DNA of 64,000 nt from Chryseobacterium echinoideorum (GCF_007474535.1 NZ_VKNW01000008.1:124001-188000), one strand, 5' to 3'; positions 1 to 9,903 are shown, counted from the stretch's first letter. Numbers and translations: made by a program. The notes: a model not told the origin generated them from the letters alone.

Positions 1-74
1 GGAATATTCCGAATTTTAATAAAATCTTAATCCTATTACAATACTAGGGTATTTCATATCTCGGTGTAAATTTA

Positions 75-82
75 TAATTTTG
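75..82 (+). promoter_or_regulatory. Probable -7 box of the aspartokinase gene
   Basis: The octamer TAATTTTG matches the Bacteroidota -7 consensus TAnnTTTG and lies 57 bases before the aspartokinase start codon. No convincing TTG -33 element is visible upstream. The rest of the stretch from 1 to 139 shows no gene. Confidence 0.5.
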
Positions 83-139
83 TGACCCATAAAAAACGAT
101 CGTCAATTTTTATCTAACAATTTTATTTCTAACTATTTA

Positions 140-1378
140 ATGAAAATTTTTAAGTTTGGTGGAGCGTCAGTAAAAGATGCCGCAAGTGTAAAAAATGTAT
201 CTATGGTTCTTGAAAGTCAGGGATTTGAAAAATGCCTTCTGGTGATTTCGGCTATGGGTAAAACAACCAATGAACTGGAAAAAGTGGTTGAACTGTACTT
301 TAGTAAAGAAAATTACCAAACTGAAATTGAAAAGATAAAACGAAAGCACATCGAAATTGCGGAAGGTTTATTCCCTGAAAAGCATGCAGTATTTGCAGAG
401 ATCAATTTGTTTTTTGATGATATAGATTCATTTTTAAGACGAAATAAATCTCCAAACTATAATTTTGTTTACGATCAGGTAGTCAGCTGCGGAGAAATGA
501 TTTCTACAAAAATTGTAAGCGAATATCTGAATGAAATTCAGTTTAACAACCAATGGCTGGATGCAAGAGATTTTGTGAAAACAGATAATTCTTACCGTGA
601 AGGGGTGGTAAACTGGGAAAAAACAGAAGAGTTTATTTCACATCTAAGCAAAGAAATATGTTATGTAACGCAGGGTTTTATAGGTTCTGATGAGAATAAT
701 TTTACCGTCACTTTAGGAAGAGAAGGATCAGATTATTCTGCGGCTATTTTTGCTTATTGCATGAGCGCAGAAGCAATGACTATCTGGAAAGATGTTCCCG
801 GTGTGATGACAGGAGATCCAAGAAAATTTACAGATGTTACTCTGCTTTCCAATATTTCCTATGAAGAAGCGATTGAGATGGCTTATTACGGAGCTAGCGT
901 AATCCACCCTAAAACACTGCAACCATTAAAGCAGAAAAATATTCCTTTCTTTGTGAAATCTTTTATAGATCCTTCTAAAGCAGGAACAAAAGTGGGGATT
1001 TCAGATAAAAATCAGAATGAGGAATCTTATATTTTAAAGGAAAGCCAAACATTACTAAAAATTTCAACAAGAGACTTTTCTTTCATCGCTGAAGATCACA
1101 TGAGTTTGATTTTTAATTACTTAGCTAAATATAAAATTAAGGTTTCTTTGATGCAAAACTCGGCAATTTCTCTCGAACTTTGTCTTGAAGATAAATTTAA
1201 TAATATAGGTGAACTGGATGGTGAGCTGCAGAAAGTGTTTAAAACAGATATTATAAAAAATGTATCTTTATTTACTGTAAGGAATGTAAAAAAAGAAAAT
1301 ATCGACAAATTTTATCAGGGAAAAAGTGTATTATTGGAGCAAATTGCAAATAATACACTGCAAATGGTAACACAATAA
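140..1378 (+). CDS. Aspartate kinase (monofunctional)
   Basis: Phosphorylates L-aspartate to 4-phospho-aspartate, the first step of the lysine, threonine, methionine and diaminopimelate pathway, in the cytosol. The 412-residue protein opens with the kinase signature KFGGASVKD (residues 5-13). It also carries SCGEM near residue 117, the substrate/ATP segment TLGREGSDYSA near 190-200 and WKDVPGVMTGDPR near 215-228. Residues from about 300 onward form a poorly conserved ACT-type regulatory region. There is no homoserine dehydrogenase fusion. The ATG start is directly followed by the signature, so it is secure. The acyltransferase gene begins 22 bases downstream and is probably co-transcribed. 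The isoform and its feedback inhibitor cannot be told from sequence alone. Confidence 0.93.
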   Translation: MKIFKFGGASVKDAASVKNVSMVLESQGFEKCLLVISAMGKTTNELEKVVELYFSKENYQTEIEKIKRKHIEIAEGLFPEKHAVFAEINLFFDDIDSFLRRNKSPNYNFVYDQVVSCGEMISTKIVSEYLNEIQFNNQWLDARDFVKTDNSYREGVVNWEKTEEFISHLSKEICYVTQGFIGSDENNFTVTLGREGSDYSAAIFAYCMSAEAMTIWKDVPGVMTGDPRKFTDVTLLSNISYEEAIEMAYYGASVIHPKTLQPLKQKNIPFFVKSFIDPSKAGTKVGISDKNQNEESYILKESQTLLKISTRDFSFIAEDHMSLIFNYLAKYKIKVSLMQNSAISLELCLEDKFNNIGELDGELQKVFKTDIIKNVSLFTVRNVKKENIDKFYQGKSVLLEQIANNTLQMVTQ

Positions 1379-1400
1379 AACTAATTTCGACTAAAAACAC

Positions 1401-3242
1401 ATGAGCTTAATCTCGAAAAACGATTTAATACAAGCTGCCGGTCTGAATAAAATAGGTTTTCTAAAGAATCCTGTTGCTTCTGCTGTGATGAATATTACAA
1501 AAATAAATGAAGTCAACAGGCTTTATGATAAACTAAAAGATAAAGAAGGCAAAGATTTTTTTGATTCGTTTGTTCGGGAAAGAAATTTAAGCTACATCGC
1601 ATTTGAAGAAGATCTCGCTAAAATTCCGAAAACAGGACCATTCATTTTGATTTCCAATCATCCGCTTGGAGCAATAGACGGAATTTTGATGTGCAAAGTT
1701 CTTTCAGAGATCCGACCAGATTTTAAAGTGATGGGAAATTTTCTGTTGGAGAAAATAAAACCCATGGAGCCTTACGTGATTCCTGTCAACCCTTTTGAAG
1801 GAAGAAAATCTATCAGGAATAGTGCAACGGGAATGCGCGAAACACTTAAGCATCTTGAAAATGGCGGTTGTGTAGGGATTTTTCCGGCAGGGGAAGTTTC
1901 CAATAAGAATAATCCTTACGGAGAGATTTTGGATCGGGAGTGGGAAAAACCTGCTCTTAAATTGATCAGGATGGCAAAAGTACCTGTAGTTCCGATGTAT
2001 TTTCATGCTAAAAACAGTACTTTATTTTATCAGGTTGCCAAAATTCATCCCAATTTGCAGACACTGATGCTTCCGACTGAGATGATGAACGACCGTGAGA
2101 AACCAATCAGAATAAGAATAGGACGTCCCATTACCGTAAAAGTGATGGATGAAATGGAAAACATTGAGGAGCTGGGTGAGTTTCTGAAGCGTAAGGTTTA
2201 CATGATGAAATCTTATTACGAAAAAAGAAAATCTATCGCACAGTCTATTAATCTCAAAAATCTGTATGTGAAATTTCCTTTGCTAAAAGAAGAAAATATT
2301 GTACAGAATATCATAGACGAAACACCAAAAGAAGACATTCTGAAAGACATTTCCAAGCTGAAAGGAACAGACAGAATGCTCTTTAGCAATGGTAATTATG
2401 AGATTTATTTTACTCCTTACGAAGAAATTCCTTCAGTAATGAGAGAGATCGGAAGACAAAGAGAGCTTACTTTCCGTGCAGTAGGTGAAGGAAGCAATCT
2501 GCCTTTTGATCTGGATGAGTATGATCAGCATTATCATCATTTGTTTTTGTGGGATAATGCCGCCGAAAAACTTGCTGGAGCTTACCGTATGGCATTAGGT
2601 AAGGATGTGATGAAGAAATTTGGAATAAAAGGTTTTTACACCAGTTCTTTATTTGAATTTGAGCAGGATATCCATCCATTCTTCAAAAAAGTGATAGAAA
2701 TGGGGAGAGCCTACATTTGCGAAGAATATCAGCAGAAGCCGCTTCCGTTATTCTTGCTGTGGCGTGGAATTGTTCATGTATGCTTAAGGAACCCTGACCA
2801 TAAATTTCTGATGGGCGGAGTAAGCATTTCCAATAAATTTTCTGAGTTTTCCAAATCATTGATGATTGAGTTTATGCGTTCTAATTATTATGATTCTGCA
2901 GTTGCTCAATACATTACTCCGAAAAATGATTTTAAAGTAAAACTCAGAGAACGTGATAAACATCTTTTTCTGAGTGAAATGAATGCAGACCTCAACAAGC
3001 TGGATAAGTTTATTGATGATCTGGAACCTGAACTCAGAATGCCGGTTTTAATTAAAAAATATATTAAGCAGAATGCGAAGGTTATTGCTTTCAATGTTGA
3101 CCCAAATTTCAATGATGCGATTGATGGTCTCATGTACATTAGAATAAGTGACCTTCCGGAAAGCACGATAAAGCCGGTTTTGGAGGAAATGAGCGAGCAG
3201 ATAAGAAAAGAACAGGAAAATAATCAAGCTGAAAATCAGTAA
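1401..3242 (+). CDS. Two-domain lysophospholipid acyltransferase / GNAT acyltransferase
   Basis: A 613-residue membrane-lipid enzyme. The N-terminal half (about 70-280) is a PlsC-type acyltransferase with the catalytic motif SNHPLGAIDG, a variant of HX4D, and the acyl-acceptor motif FPAGEVS. The C-terminal half (about 330-560) resembles the OlsB/hemolysin GNAT N-acyltransferases, with GAYRMALG followed by an EMGRAYI-type acceptor segment. In Bacteroidota such PlsC-OlsB fusions are linked to aminolipid synthesis (ornithine or glycine lipids), which use a 3-hydroxyacyl donor and a second acyl chain. The exact lipid made here is inference. The gene follows aspartokinase by 22 bases in the same orientation. 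Confidence 0.8.
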   Translation: MSLISKNDLIQAAGLNKIGFLKNPVASAVMNITKINEVNRLYDKLKDKEGKDFFDSFVRERNLSYIAFEEDLAKIPKTGPFILISNHPLGAIDGILMCKVLSEIRPDFKVMGNFLLEKIKPMEPYVIPVNPFEGRKSIRNSATGMRETLKHLENGGCVGIFPAGEVSNKNNPYGEILDREWEKPALKLIRMAKVPVVPMYFHAKNSTLFYQVAKIHPNLQTLMLPTEMMNDREKPIRIRIGRPITVKVMDEMENIEELGEFLKRKVYMMKSYYEKRKSIAQSINLKNLYVKFPLLKEENIVQNIIDETPKEDILKDISKLKGTDRMLFSNGNYEIYFTPYEEIPSVMREIGRQRELTFRAVGEGSNLPFDLDEYDQHYHHLFLWDNAAEKLAGAYRMALGKDVMKKFGIKGFYTSSLFEFEQDIHPFFKKVIEMGRAYICEEYQQKPLPLFLLWRGIVHVCLRNPDHKFLMGGVSISNKFSEFSKSLMIEFMRSNYYDSAVAQYITPKNDFKVKLRERDKHLFLSEMNADLNKLDKFIDDLEPELRMPVLIKKYIKQNAKVIAFNVDPNFNDAIDGLMYIRISDLPESTIKPVLEEMSEQIRKEQENNQAENQ

Positions 3243-3277
3243 GTTTTTATTTTCATCAAAAAAATGTTGCGTAATAC

Positions 3278-3308
3278 TTGCTTCATATACCAAAACTTCC
3301 TACTTTTG
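3278..3308 (+). promoter_or_regulatory. Promoter of the tRNA-Phe pair
   Basis: TTG at 3278-3280 is followed after 20 bases by TACTTTTG at 3301-3308. This is a full match to the Bacteroidota sigma-ABfr promoter pattern (TTG, N17-23, TAnnTTTG). It ends 24 bases before the first mature tRNA base. Confidence 0.7.
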
Positions 3309-3332
3309 CATCACTTTAAAACAACGAAGTAA

Positions 3333-3405
<73 letters not shown>

Positions 3406-3406
3406 C

Positions 3407-3433
3407 AAAAACCGCCTGTAAAAAGGCGGTTTT
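3407..3433 (+). terminator. Hairpin between the two tRNA-Phe genes
   Basis: AAAACCGCC and GGCGGTTTT form a 9-bp stem around an 8-base loop, directly after tRNA copy 1. The T-run is short and mixed, so it may act as a weak terminator or processing hairpin rather than a full stop. Confidence 0.5.
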
Positions 3434-3457
3434 AATTTCAAAAGTTTTAAATGGTAA

Positions 3458-3530
<73 letters not shown>

Positions 3531-3533
3531 CTC

Positions 3534-3563
3534 AAAACCACTCTTTTTTCAGAGTGGTTTTTG
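3534..3563 (+). terminator. Intrinsic terminator after the tRNA-Phe pair
   Basis: AAAACCACTCT and AGAGTGGTTTT form an 11-bp stem around TTTTTC, followed by a T-rich tail (TTGTTTTTTG). Confidence 0.8.
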
Positions 3564-3594
3564 TTTTTTGGCTAATTACGTAATATTAATATTG

Positions 3595-3602
3595 TAATTT
3601 TG
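3595..3602 (+). promoter_or_regulatory. -7 box of the MpaB-type oxygenase gene
   Basis: TAATTTTG ends only six bases before the ATG at 3609. Transcription starting 4 to 7 bases downstream of the box would therefore give a nearly leaderless mRNA. A TTG at 3568-3570 is a possible but somewhat distant -33 element. Confidence 0.55.
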
Positions 3603-3608
3603 TTATCA

Positions 3609-4805
3609 ATGAAAGAATACAGATTACAGCCCAGATTTAAAGATTCATCTCATTTTAAAAATTTTTGGGAACAAGGAAATGGTAAACAGCTGATTGATTT
3701 GTCCGGCGCTGAAGTCAGTTTTAAAGACTTTGACCAGTTTTCTGAATTCTACTATCATATAGACAAAGTAGGTGATGAAGTAGTGAAGGATGTTTATTTT
3801 ACAAAAAAATTTCACGAAGCATCAAGAGAAATAGAACAATATATCAGAAATGGTGTTTCTGTAAATGAAAACGTACCTGAAAGCGTAAAAGAATTGTTTG
3901 AACAAACACAGAAAATACCCGACTGGCTCAATTATGACCTTCTGAAAAGCGGAGCAGAACTTTGTATGAGAAGTAACCTTGATTCGCTTATTTCCTTAAG
4001 AGATTATTGTCTGATCGGAGGTTATGATTACGCTTACCTCAATAAACCTCTGATGGCTACTGAAGCCTTAAAAAAAGGTGCGGTGAAGAGACTTTCGGAG
4101 ACGCTTGATTTTTGGGTGAATGTTACCCGTTACAATGCGTTGAAAATTCGTCATAAAGGATACGAATTTGCGATTAAAACAAGGCTGATTCATTCTTACG
4201 CAAGACTTTCTATTAAAAAAAATTACAAAGAATGGGATACTGAAAACTGGGGAGAGCCGATTAATTCATGGGATATGATGGCAACCTACATTGGCTTTAG
4301 CCTGGTTTTTATGCACAGTCTGAAAAAGCTTGGAAATGTTGTTTCTGACGAAGAAGAGAAAGGACTTTTTCATCTCTGGAAATATGTGGGATATCTTTTG
4401 GGGATTCCTGAAAAGATTCTTCCTGATGACAAAAAACAGGCAACAGAATATTTTTATCTTTGGACAGCTGTTCAGCCCTCTTCGGATAATGATTCTGTAT
4501 TGCTTGCTAATTATCTGCTCAATGAATCATTAGAAAATCCGATACTTAAATATCAGTTCCAGCGCAGAAATCTCCGTTATCTTCATATTTGCTGCACATG
4601 GTATTTATTGGGCGATGAGGTCTGCAAACGGTTGAAAATTCCGGATGTACCTTTTAAAAGCGGATTTCCTCTCACTAAAAAGTTCATAAACAAAATGTAC
4701 AATAATCTGATAAGCCGGAAATCAAGGATTAAAAGAGGAAATAAGGATCAGATGAAAGTACTTGAAGACTATCTGAATATTACAAACAATTCCAATTTTC
4801 ATTAA
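3609..4805 (+). CDS. Oxygenase of the MpaB / rubber oxygenase (DUF2236) family
   Basis: A 398-residue, mostly helical cytosolic protein resembling the DUF2236 family, which includes the ER-bound oxygenase MpaB and the heme-b latex-clearing proteins. Family-like features are the DWLNYD segment near residue 100, the central helical core and the RLIHSYARLSI segment near residue 200, whose histidine is a candidate heme ligand. The substrate is unknown. The upstream in-frame TTG at 3600 lies inside the -7 promoter box, so the ATG at 3609 is taken as the start. The gene stands alone between the tRNA terminator and recA. Confidence 0.65.
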   Translation: MKEYRLQPRFKDSSHFKNFWEQGNGKQLIDLSGAEVSFKDFDQFSEFYYHIDKVGDEVVKDVYFTKKFHEASREIEQYIRNGVSVNENVPESVKELFEQTQKIPDWLNYDLLKSGAELCMRSNLDSLISLRDYCLIGGYDYAYLNKPLMATEALKKGAVKRLSETLDFWVNVTRYNALKIRHKGYEFAIKTRLIHSYARLSIKKNYKEWDTENWGEPINSWDMMATYIGFSLVFMHSLKKLGNVVSDEEEKGLFHLWKYVGYLLGIPEKILPDDKKQATEYFYLWTAVQPSSDNDSVLLANYLLNESLENPILKYQFQRRNLRYLHICCTWYLLGDEVCKRLKIPDVPFKSGFPLTKKFINKMYNNLISRKSRIKRGNKDQMKVLEDYLNITNNSNFH

Positions 4806-4957
4806 AATCAAATGACTTTTTTGATCCGAATTTTATCTGCTCAAAATATTCAGAGACTTTTGTTTTAATCATCGCATCAGTGAAAAATTATACTTTTTTT
4901 AACATCTGCAAACATTTTCAAACCCAAATAAAATTAGATTTTAATAGTAAAATTTCG

Positions 4958-4965
4958 TATTTTTG
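4958..4965 (+). promoter_or_regulatory. -7 box of recA
   Basis: TATTTTTG matches TAnnTTTG and lies 19 bases before the recA ATG. No obvious LexA-type palindrome was seen in 4806-4984. Confidence 0.6.
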
Positions 4966-4984
4966 ATAAATTATATTTAATCGA

Positions 4985-5986
4985 ATGAGTAATATTGACG
5001 ATAAGAAAAAAGCACTTGCACTGGTGCTTGATAAATTAGATAAAACGTACGGAAAAGGTACGGTAATGACATTAGGAGATGATTCTGTTGACAATACTAT
5101 TGAAGTAATACCTTCAGGCTCTTTAGGATTAGACATCGCATTAGGAGTGGGAGGTTATCCAAGAGGCAGAATTATTGAAATTTATGGTCCTGAATCTTCA
5201 GGTAAAACAACTTTAACGCTTCATGCTATTGCAGAGGCTCAAAAAGCCGGCGGAATTGCTGCTTTTATTGATGCTGAACATGCTTTTGACAGATCTTATG
5301 CTTCGAAATTGGGGATTGATCTGGAAAATCTGATCATTTCACAGCCGGATAACGGAGAGCAGGCTTTGGAAATTGCAGATAATCTTATCCGTTCCGGAGC
5401 TATTGATATTGTAGTCATTGACTCTGTGGCTGCATTGACTCCTAAAGCTGAAATTGAAGGTGAAATGGGAGACTCTAAAATGGGTCTTCATGCAAGGTTG
5501 ATGTCACAGGCTTTAAGAAAATTAACAGCTACTATCTCAAGAACGAAATGTACTGTGATTTTCATCAACCAGTTGAGAGAAAAAATAGGGGTGATGTTTG
5601 GAAATCCTGAAACAACAACAGGTGGAAATGCTCTTAAATTTTATGCTTCTGTAAGAGTTGATATCAGAAAGGCAAGCGCTCCTATTAAAAACGGAGATGA
5701 AGCTGTCGGAAGCCGTGTAAAGGTAAAGATTGTGAAAAATAAAGTTGCTCCTCCTTTCAAACAAGCTGAATTTGACATCATGTACGGAGAAGGAGTTTCT
5801 AAAGTAGGAGAGATTCTTGATACCGCAGTTGACCTGGGTGTTGTAAAGAAAAGCGGATCATGGTTCAGCTATGAAGATTCTAAGCTGGGACAGGGAAGAG
5901 ATTCTGTAAAAGATGTTTTGAAAGACAACCCTGAACTGGCGGAGGAAATAGAAGGTAAAATCAAAGAAGAACTGAAAAATAAATAA
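4985..5986 (+). CDS. recA: Recombinase RecA
   Basis: The DNA strand-exchange ATPase of homologous recombination and SOS induction. The 333-residue protein has the Walker A motif GPESSGKTT (near 63-71), Walker [10 protein letters not shown], the L1 region [21 protein letters not shown] and the L2 region [25 protein letters not shown]. Its length is normal for a Bacteroidota RecA, with a short C-terminal tail. The gene is monocistronic: its own -7 box precedes it and a strong terminator follows. Confidence 0.98.
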   Translation: MSNIDDKKKALALVLDKLDKTYGKGTVMTLGDDSVDNTIEVIPSGSLGLDIALGVGGYPRGRIIEIYGPESSGKTTLTLHAIAEAQKAGGIAAFIDAEHAFDRSYASKLGIDLENLIISQPDNGEQALEIADNLIRSGAIDIVVIDSVAALTPKAEIEGEMGDSKMGLHARLMSQALRKLTATISRTKCTVIFINQLREKIGVMFGNPETTTGGNALKFYASVRVDIRKASAPIKNGDEAVGSRVKVKIVKNKVAPPFKQAEFDIMYGEGVSKVGEILDTAVDLGVVKKSGSWFSYEDSKLGQGRDSVKDVLKDNPELAEEIEGKIKEELKNK

Positions 5987-6010
5987 GTTTTTTTCTTATA
6001 ATAAATTAAA

Positions 6011-6040
6011 GGACTGCTCGAATAAGGGCAGTCCTTTTTT
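6011..6040 (+). terminator. recA terminator
   Basis: GGACTGC...GCAGTCC forms a hairpin followed by TTTTTT, 25 bases after the recA stop codon. Confidence 0.85.
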
Positions 6041-6081
6041 AGTGAAAATAATTTTAATGAATTATATATGATTCATTAAAA

Positions 6082-6106
6082 AACACGCCTGAATTTCAGG
6101 CGTGTT
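6082..6106 (-). terminator. Terminator of the beta-helix lipoprotein gene
   Basis: AACACGCCTGA/TCAGGCGTGTT is a near-perfect 11-bp hairpin 35 bases beyond the stop codon of the leftward gene. The A-run at 6077-6083 becomes a T-run on the minus strand, so it terminates leftward transcription. It may also act rightward. Confidence 0.75.
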
Positions 6107-6140
6107 CTTTTGTTAATATGAAGAAAATAATATTAGAATA

Positions 6141-7298
6141 TTATAAACCAGCCCATCCTGTAGCCCAAGTCGGAGTATTTGTTCCGTTACCGGCTCCTGT
6201 TGCAGAGTTATTTTCAACAAATGTATTAGCTAGAACGGTTACAGCTGATCCTGCAGTGCTTTTTGCAGAAGCTTTTGTATTAACTGTTTCGAATTTTACA
6301 TTCGTAATTTTGTTGGTTCCGTTAAAGTATGCTACTGAAGCATCGTGTTCTACGTTGATACCAGTTGCCCAGTTAGACAAAACGATATTATCAAAAGTAC
6401 CATAAGTACCAACTCTTAATTTTATTCCGTCAGCTTCACCCGTTGTTCCTCCTATGAAAGTAGCATTCTTGATGGTAGGATTAGATCTTGGGCTTGCATT
6501 ATGGTCATTTGAGTTGTTATCAGCTTCAATTCCTCTGTTACCAACACCATTGGCTCTTCTTTTAGTATAAATGTTTGTTGCAGTACCATTCCAACCTTCA
6601 GTCCAGTCAAAAGCATCATCTTCATTAGATACAGATACAACATTAGAAACATTTACGGTTCCTCCGAAGAATTCAATCCCATCATCAGATCCGTTGATCA
6701 TAGAAATATTATCAATAGTAGTTCCGTTACCTACTCCGAAAAGAGAAAGACCGTTAAATTCCTTATCAGCAGTAAATATTGCTCCCGCATATTCAATTCT
6801 TACATATTTTAGTGTTCCTGAATTGTCTGATACGTTTGTTCCGCCATACGTAGCATTACCAACTTCTGCTGTAGCTGTAGTTCCTTTATTGATAGGTGCT
6901 TTTCCGCAGATTACCAAACCGCCCCAGCTTCCAGGTGTAGCAACTGGAGAAGTGAATACGATGGGTGAAGAAGCAGTACCATTTGCAAAGATCTTACCAT
7001 CTTGTTCAACTGTAATATATGCAGAAGTACCACCTGTAGCTTCAATTCTTGTACCTGCAGGAATTACCAAAACCCCACCTGCTTTCACTGCAACAGCACC
7101 TGTAAGCTTATATACTTTAGCAGGATTAAGCGTAACTGTTTCACCAGATTTTACCTCTCCTTTGAAGTTGTTGGGATCTGAAGCGATTCCTGTTACAACA
7201 ATTTCTTCATCATCATTATCACTACAAGAGTGAAATACTACAGTGGTAGTTGATAAGATTAATGCTGCGGCTAATAATTTTAAAGTGTTCTTTTTCAT
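6141..7298 (-). CDS. Secreted beta-helix-like lipoprotein
   Basis: A 385-residue protein with a lipoprotein signal peptide: MKKN, a hydrophobic stretch, then the lipobox-like FHSC with Cys25 followed by an acidic SDNDDEE segment, a possible surface-export signal in Bacteroidota. The remainder is Gly/Asn/Thr-rich with recurrent short strands (GTTIDNISMINGSDDGIEFFGG, VSNVVSVSNEDDAFDW), consistent with a right-handed parallel beta-helix. A longer reading frame extends upstream to 7340 and overlaps the receptor gene. The ATG at 7298 is preferred because the signal peptide starts there. The gene lies 31 bases downstream of the TonB-dependent receptor and is probably its surface partner, though the ligand is unknown. 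Confidence 0.75.
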   Translation of the reverse strand: MKKNTLKLLAAALILSTTTVVFHSCSDNDDEEIVVTGIASDPNNFKGEVKSGETVTLNPAKVYKLTGAVAVKAGGVLVIPAGTRIEATGGTSAYITVEQDGKIFANGTASSPIVFTSPVATPGSWGGLVICGKAPINKGTTATAEVGNATYGGTNVSDNSGTLKYVRIEYAGAIFTADKEFNGLSLFGVGNGTTIDNISMINGSDDGIEFFGGTVNVSNVVSVSNEDDAFDWTEGWNGTATNIYTKRRANGVGNRGIEADNNSNDHNASPRSNPTIKNATFIGGTTGEADGIKLRVGTYGTFDNIVLSNWATGINVEHDASVAYFNGTNKITNVKFETVNTKASAKSTAGSAVTVLANTFVENNSATGAGNGTNTPTWATGWAGL

Positions 7299-7329
7299 TT
7301 TTACAATTTTTATATTTATTTTTTTGGAT

Positions 7330-9903
7330 TTAGAATTCATAAGAAATGCTGGCTCCTACAGCAGATCCTCTTTTATATTTTTTAGATACCAGTTCGTTTC
7401 CGGTAAGTGGGTTATCCTGAACTCTTGTAAAGTATGGATTGATCAGATTTCTACCTGTTAAAGAAAATCCCATTCCGTTTGATAATTTAAATTTCAATGT
7501 CGCATCTAGAGTGCTAAATGCTTTATCTACCAAATTTCCTCTGTTTTGAGTACCCAGAGAGTAGATATTATCAGATATATAAGAATAAGAAATTACAAAA
7601 TCTGCCGTGTTTTTATTTCCCCATTTGTGTTCAAGCCCTAAGTTTACGTTCGCAAGGAAATCGGAAGCACCCTGCATTTTGTCTTTAGTTACATTGAAAT
7701 TGGTAGAGTAATTAGACTTTCCTGATCCCGAATTTTCTTTGGCAACTTTTGGGTTATCAAGTTCTTGTTCTGTGTTTAGATAAGTACCATTCAGAAATGT
7801 ATAAAGTCTTGTTTTTCCTGAATCGTAAATATCTTTTCGAACTTCTGCTTCTAATCCGAAAACTCTCCCAGTGTCGCCTACGTTCATCACAGAGGTAGAG
7901 TTTGAAGATGAATTAATTGTAACTCTTGCAAGCGGATTTTGGATATATTTTCCAAATGCCGTTAATGAAATCAGTTCACTTTTTTTAGGAAACCATTCCC
8001 ATTTTAAGTCTACATTATAATTATCTGCAAGATAGTTTGAAGGATTACCTAAAGTACTTTCATCTACATTTTCATATTCAAATGGTGCAATTTCAAGGAG
8101 TAGTGGGGAAGTGTAGGTTTTAGATCCGGCTAATCTTATATTATTTCTGTCATTTAAGCTGTATTTCAAATTGAAAGCGGGTAAAATTTTATCATAATCC
8201 CTGTCCTGTTTTCCTTCCAAAAGAGCTGTATTATATTTCAGTTTTTGCATCAGGTTTTCATACCTTACACCTATTTGAGCTGTGAATTTCTCACTGAATT
8301 TATAATCCACATTTACATATCCTGCATTATTGGTCATTTCTGAGGTAAAGGTTTGCGGGATCAAAGCCTGATCCGGGCTATACTTCACATCTCCTCTGAA
8401 TGTTACAATGTCAAAAAATGCTCCTGTCTGATAATTTCCTACATTAAAGAAAGAATCATAGTTTTTAGGATCTACATAATAACTCCCCTGTACAGGTAAG
8501 ATTCTGAAGTTATATTGTGTTGCCTTAAAATCACTTTCTTTATATCTTCCACTATATCCCAAGGTAATTTTTGCGTTTTCGCCCCATTTGTAATCAGCAT
8601 GGATGTCACCTACAAAATCATTTTCTAAAAGCTGATCAAAATACCTGTTGTTTGCTCCGGGGTTACTGCTCGCAAAGAAGCTGTAGTCTTGAATCTTGTC
8701 ATATACAGTGACGTTTTGCTGTCTGTCTGGTCTTCTGCTGTCAAGTCTGTTGTAGCCTAAATTCCAGGTGATTTTTAAAGGTTCAGAAATACTATGTTCT
8801 CCTCTTAGCTGATTAACAATTAAATCATTTATTCTGTAGGTAGCTCTTCGTTGTTGTGTGACAAATCTTTCCTGATTAGCATCGTTATCATAATAATCCC
8901 TGTTAAATCCGGCATAATTTCCTAAAGTCTGCTCAGAGGTATGGATATAATTGGATGATAAATTGATATTGTGATTTGGGTTCAGTTTATAATTAATATT
9001 TACCAAACCTGTTGTGTTGGTAGTATATTTGAATTCTTCTGCCTTACTGTACATTCTTAGGGGGTCATCCTGAGCGCCATAAGATCCTCCGGTAGTTCCG
9101 GAAAAGTATTCATAGCTGTTATCAAATCCTCCGTATCCGAAAATGCTTAACTTCCCTTGTTGTCCTATTTTAAAGTTAGTTCCAAAATCAAAACTCAGAT
9201 TTGAGTTAAACGGATTATTCACTTCTCTATCCTTCCATGAGGTTTTAAAAACATATCCGTTGTTTGCAATAGCATTTTTAGAAGGCTGTTCTATTTTTGT
9301 AAATCCAAAATAATTAGGTCCGTCCTGTAAGAAAAAGTTGTTTTTCTGAATTGCATTAAAATTAACTGAAGATCCCAGGTTTATTTTGAAATAAGGTTTC
9401 CCTGTATACACTTTAGATACAATATCAACATTGGCTCCTGACATATCTCCCCAGATTCTTGGGTTGTAAACTTTTTCCAGACCAATGTAATCAATCATAT
9501 CAGTCTTAATGATACTCAAGTCAATATTTTTGTACAATGGGTCGTTAGAGGGTACCTGAAGTCCGTTAATCGTTGTAGAGTTATTACGGTCTCCCAATCC
9601 ACGGATGAAAATTTGCCCGCTTCCTTCTTGTTTTTGTGAGCCGGTAGCTTTGGTTACTGCTACAGATACATCACCTACACCTTGTTTTTCCAGCTGTACA
9701 GAACCAACTCTTTCAATTACTTCAACAGATTTTTTCTGAATGCTGATAATGTTAGACTCACTGCCTTTCTTTGTATTTCCGCGGATTACAACCCCTTCAA
9801 TATTTTTTTCGTTTTTTACAGTGTCATTTTTTTGTTGAGCGTAAAACAATGTTCCGGATGTAGTAAGGAATAATGCAGCGATACTCAGTTTTCTAAAATT
9901 CAT
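7330..9903 (-). CDS. TonB-dependent outer-membrane receptor
   Basis: An 857-residue outer-membrane transporter. It has a signal peptide (residues 1-22, ending FYAQ), then a plug domain with SVEVIERVGS, GQIFIRGLGDRNNSTTINGLQVP and a segment resembling GANVDIVSK, then a long 22-stranded-type barrel ending in a terminal aromatic (ISYEF). It lacks the N-terminal carboxypeptidase-like repeat of SusC proteins and there is no susD gene nearby, so it is a classical TBDT rather than a SusCD pair. Its partner is probably the beta-helix lipoprotein just downstream. A response regulator/histidine kinase pair is divergently encoded. The substrate cannot be read from the sequence. Confidence 0.9.
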   Translation of the reverse strand: MNFRKLSIAALFLTTSGTLFYAQQKNDTVKNEKNIEGVVIRGNTKKGSESNIISIQKKSVEVIERVGSVQLEKQGVGDVSVAVTKATGSQKQEGSGQIFIRGLGDRNNSTTINGLQVPSNDPLYKNIDLSIIKTDMIDYIGLEKVYNPRIWGDMSGANVDIVSKVYTGKPYFKINLGSSVNFNAIQKNNFFLQDGPNYFGFTKIEQPSKNAIANNGYVFKTSWKDREVNNPFNSNLSFDFGTNFKIGQQGKLSIFGYGGFDNSYEYFSGTTGGSYGAQDDPLRMYSKAEEFKYTTNTTGLVNINYKLNPNHNINLSSNYIHTSEQTLGNYAGFNRDYYDNDANQERFVTQQRRATYRINDLIVNQLRGEHSISEPLKITWNLGYNRLDSRRPDRQQNVTVYDKIQDYSFFASSNPGANNRYFDQLLENDFVGDIHADYKWGENAKITLGYSGRYKESDFKATQYNFRILPVQGSYYVDPKNYDSFFNVGNYQTGAFFDIVTFRGDVKYSPDQALIPQTFTSEMTNNAGYVNVDYKFSEKFTAQIGVRYENLMQKLKYNTALLEGKQDRDYDKILPAFNLKYSLNDRNNIRLAGSKTYTSPLLLEIAPFEYENVDESTLGNPSNYLADNYNVDLKWEWFPKKSELISLTAFGKYIQNPLARVTINSSSNSTSVMNVGDTGRVFGLEAEVRKDIYDSGKTRLYTFLNGTYLNTEQELDNPKVAKENSGSGKSNYSTNFNVTKDKMQGASDFLANVNLGLEHKWGNKNTADFVISYSYISDNIYSLGTQNRGNLVDKAFSTLDATLKFKLSNGMGFSLTGRNLINPYFTRVQDNPLTGNELVSKKYKRGSAVGASISYEF

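Noticed and set aside
6571..7233. 220-residue open frame on the plus strand within the lipoprotein gene
   Set aside because: It is antisense to a well-supported beta-helix lipoprotein, has no promoter and has Pro/Thr/Val-rich shadow composition.
7299..7340. Upstream extension of the lipoprotein to 7340
   Set aside because: The signal peptide starts at 7298 and the extension would overlap the receptor gene.
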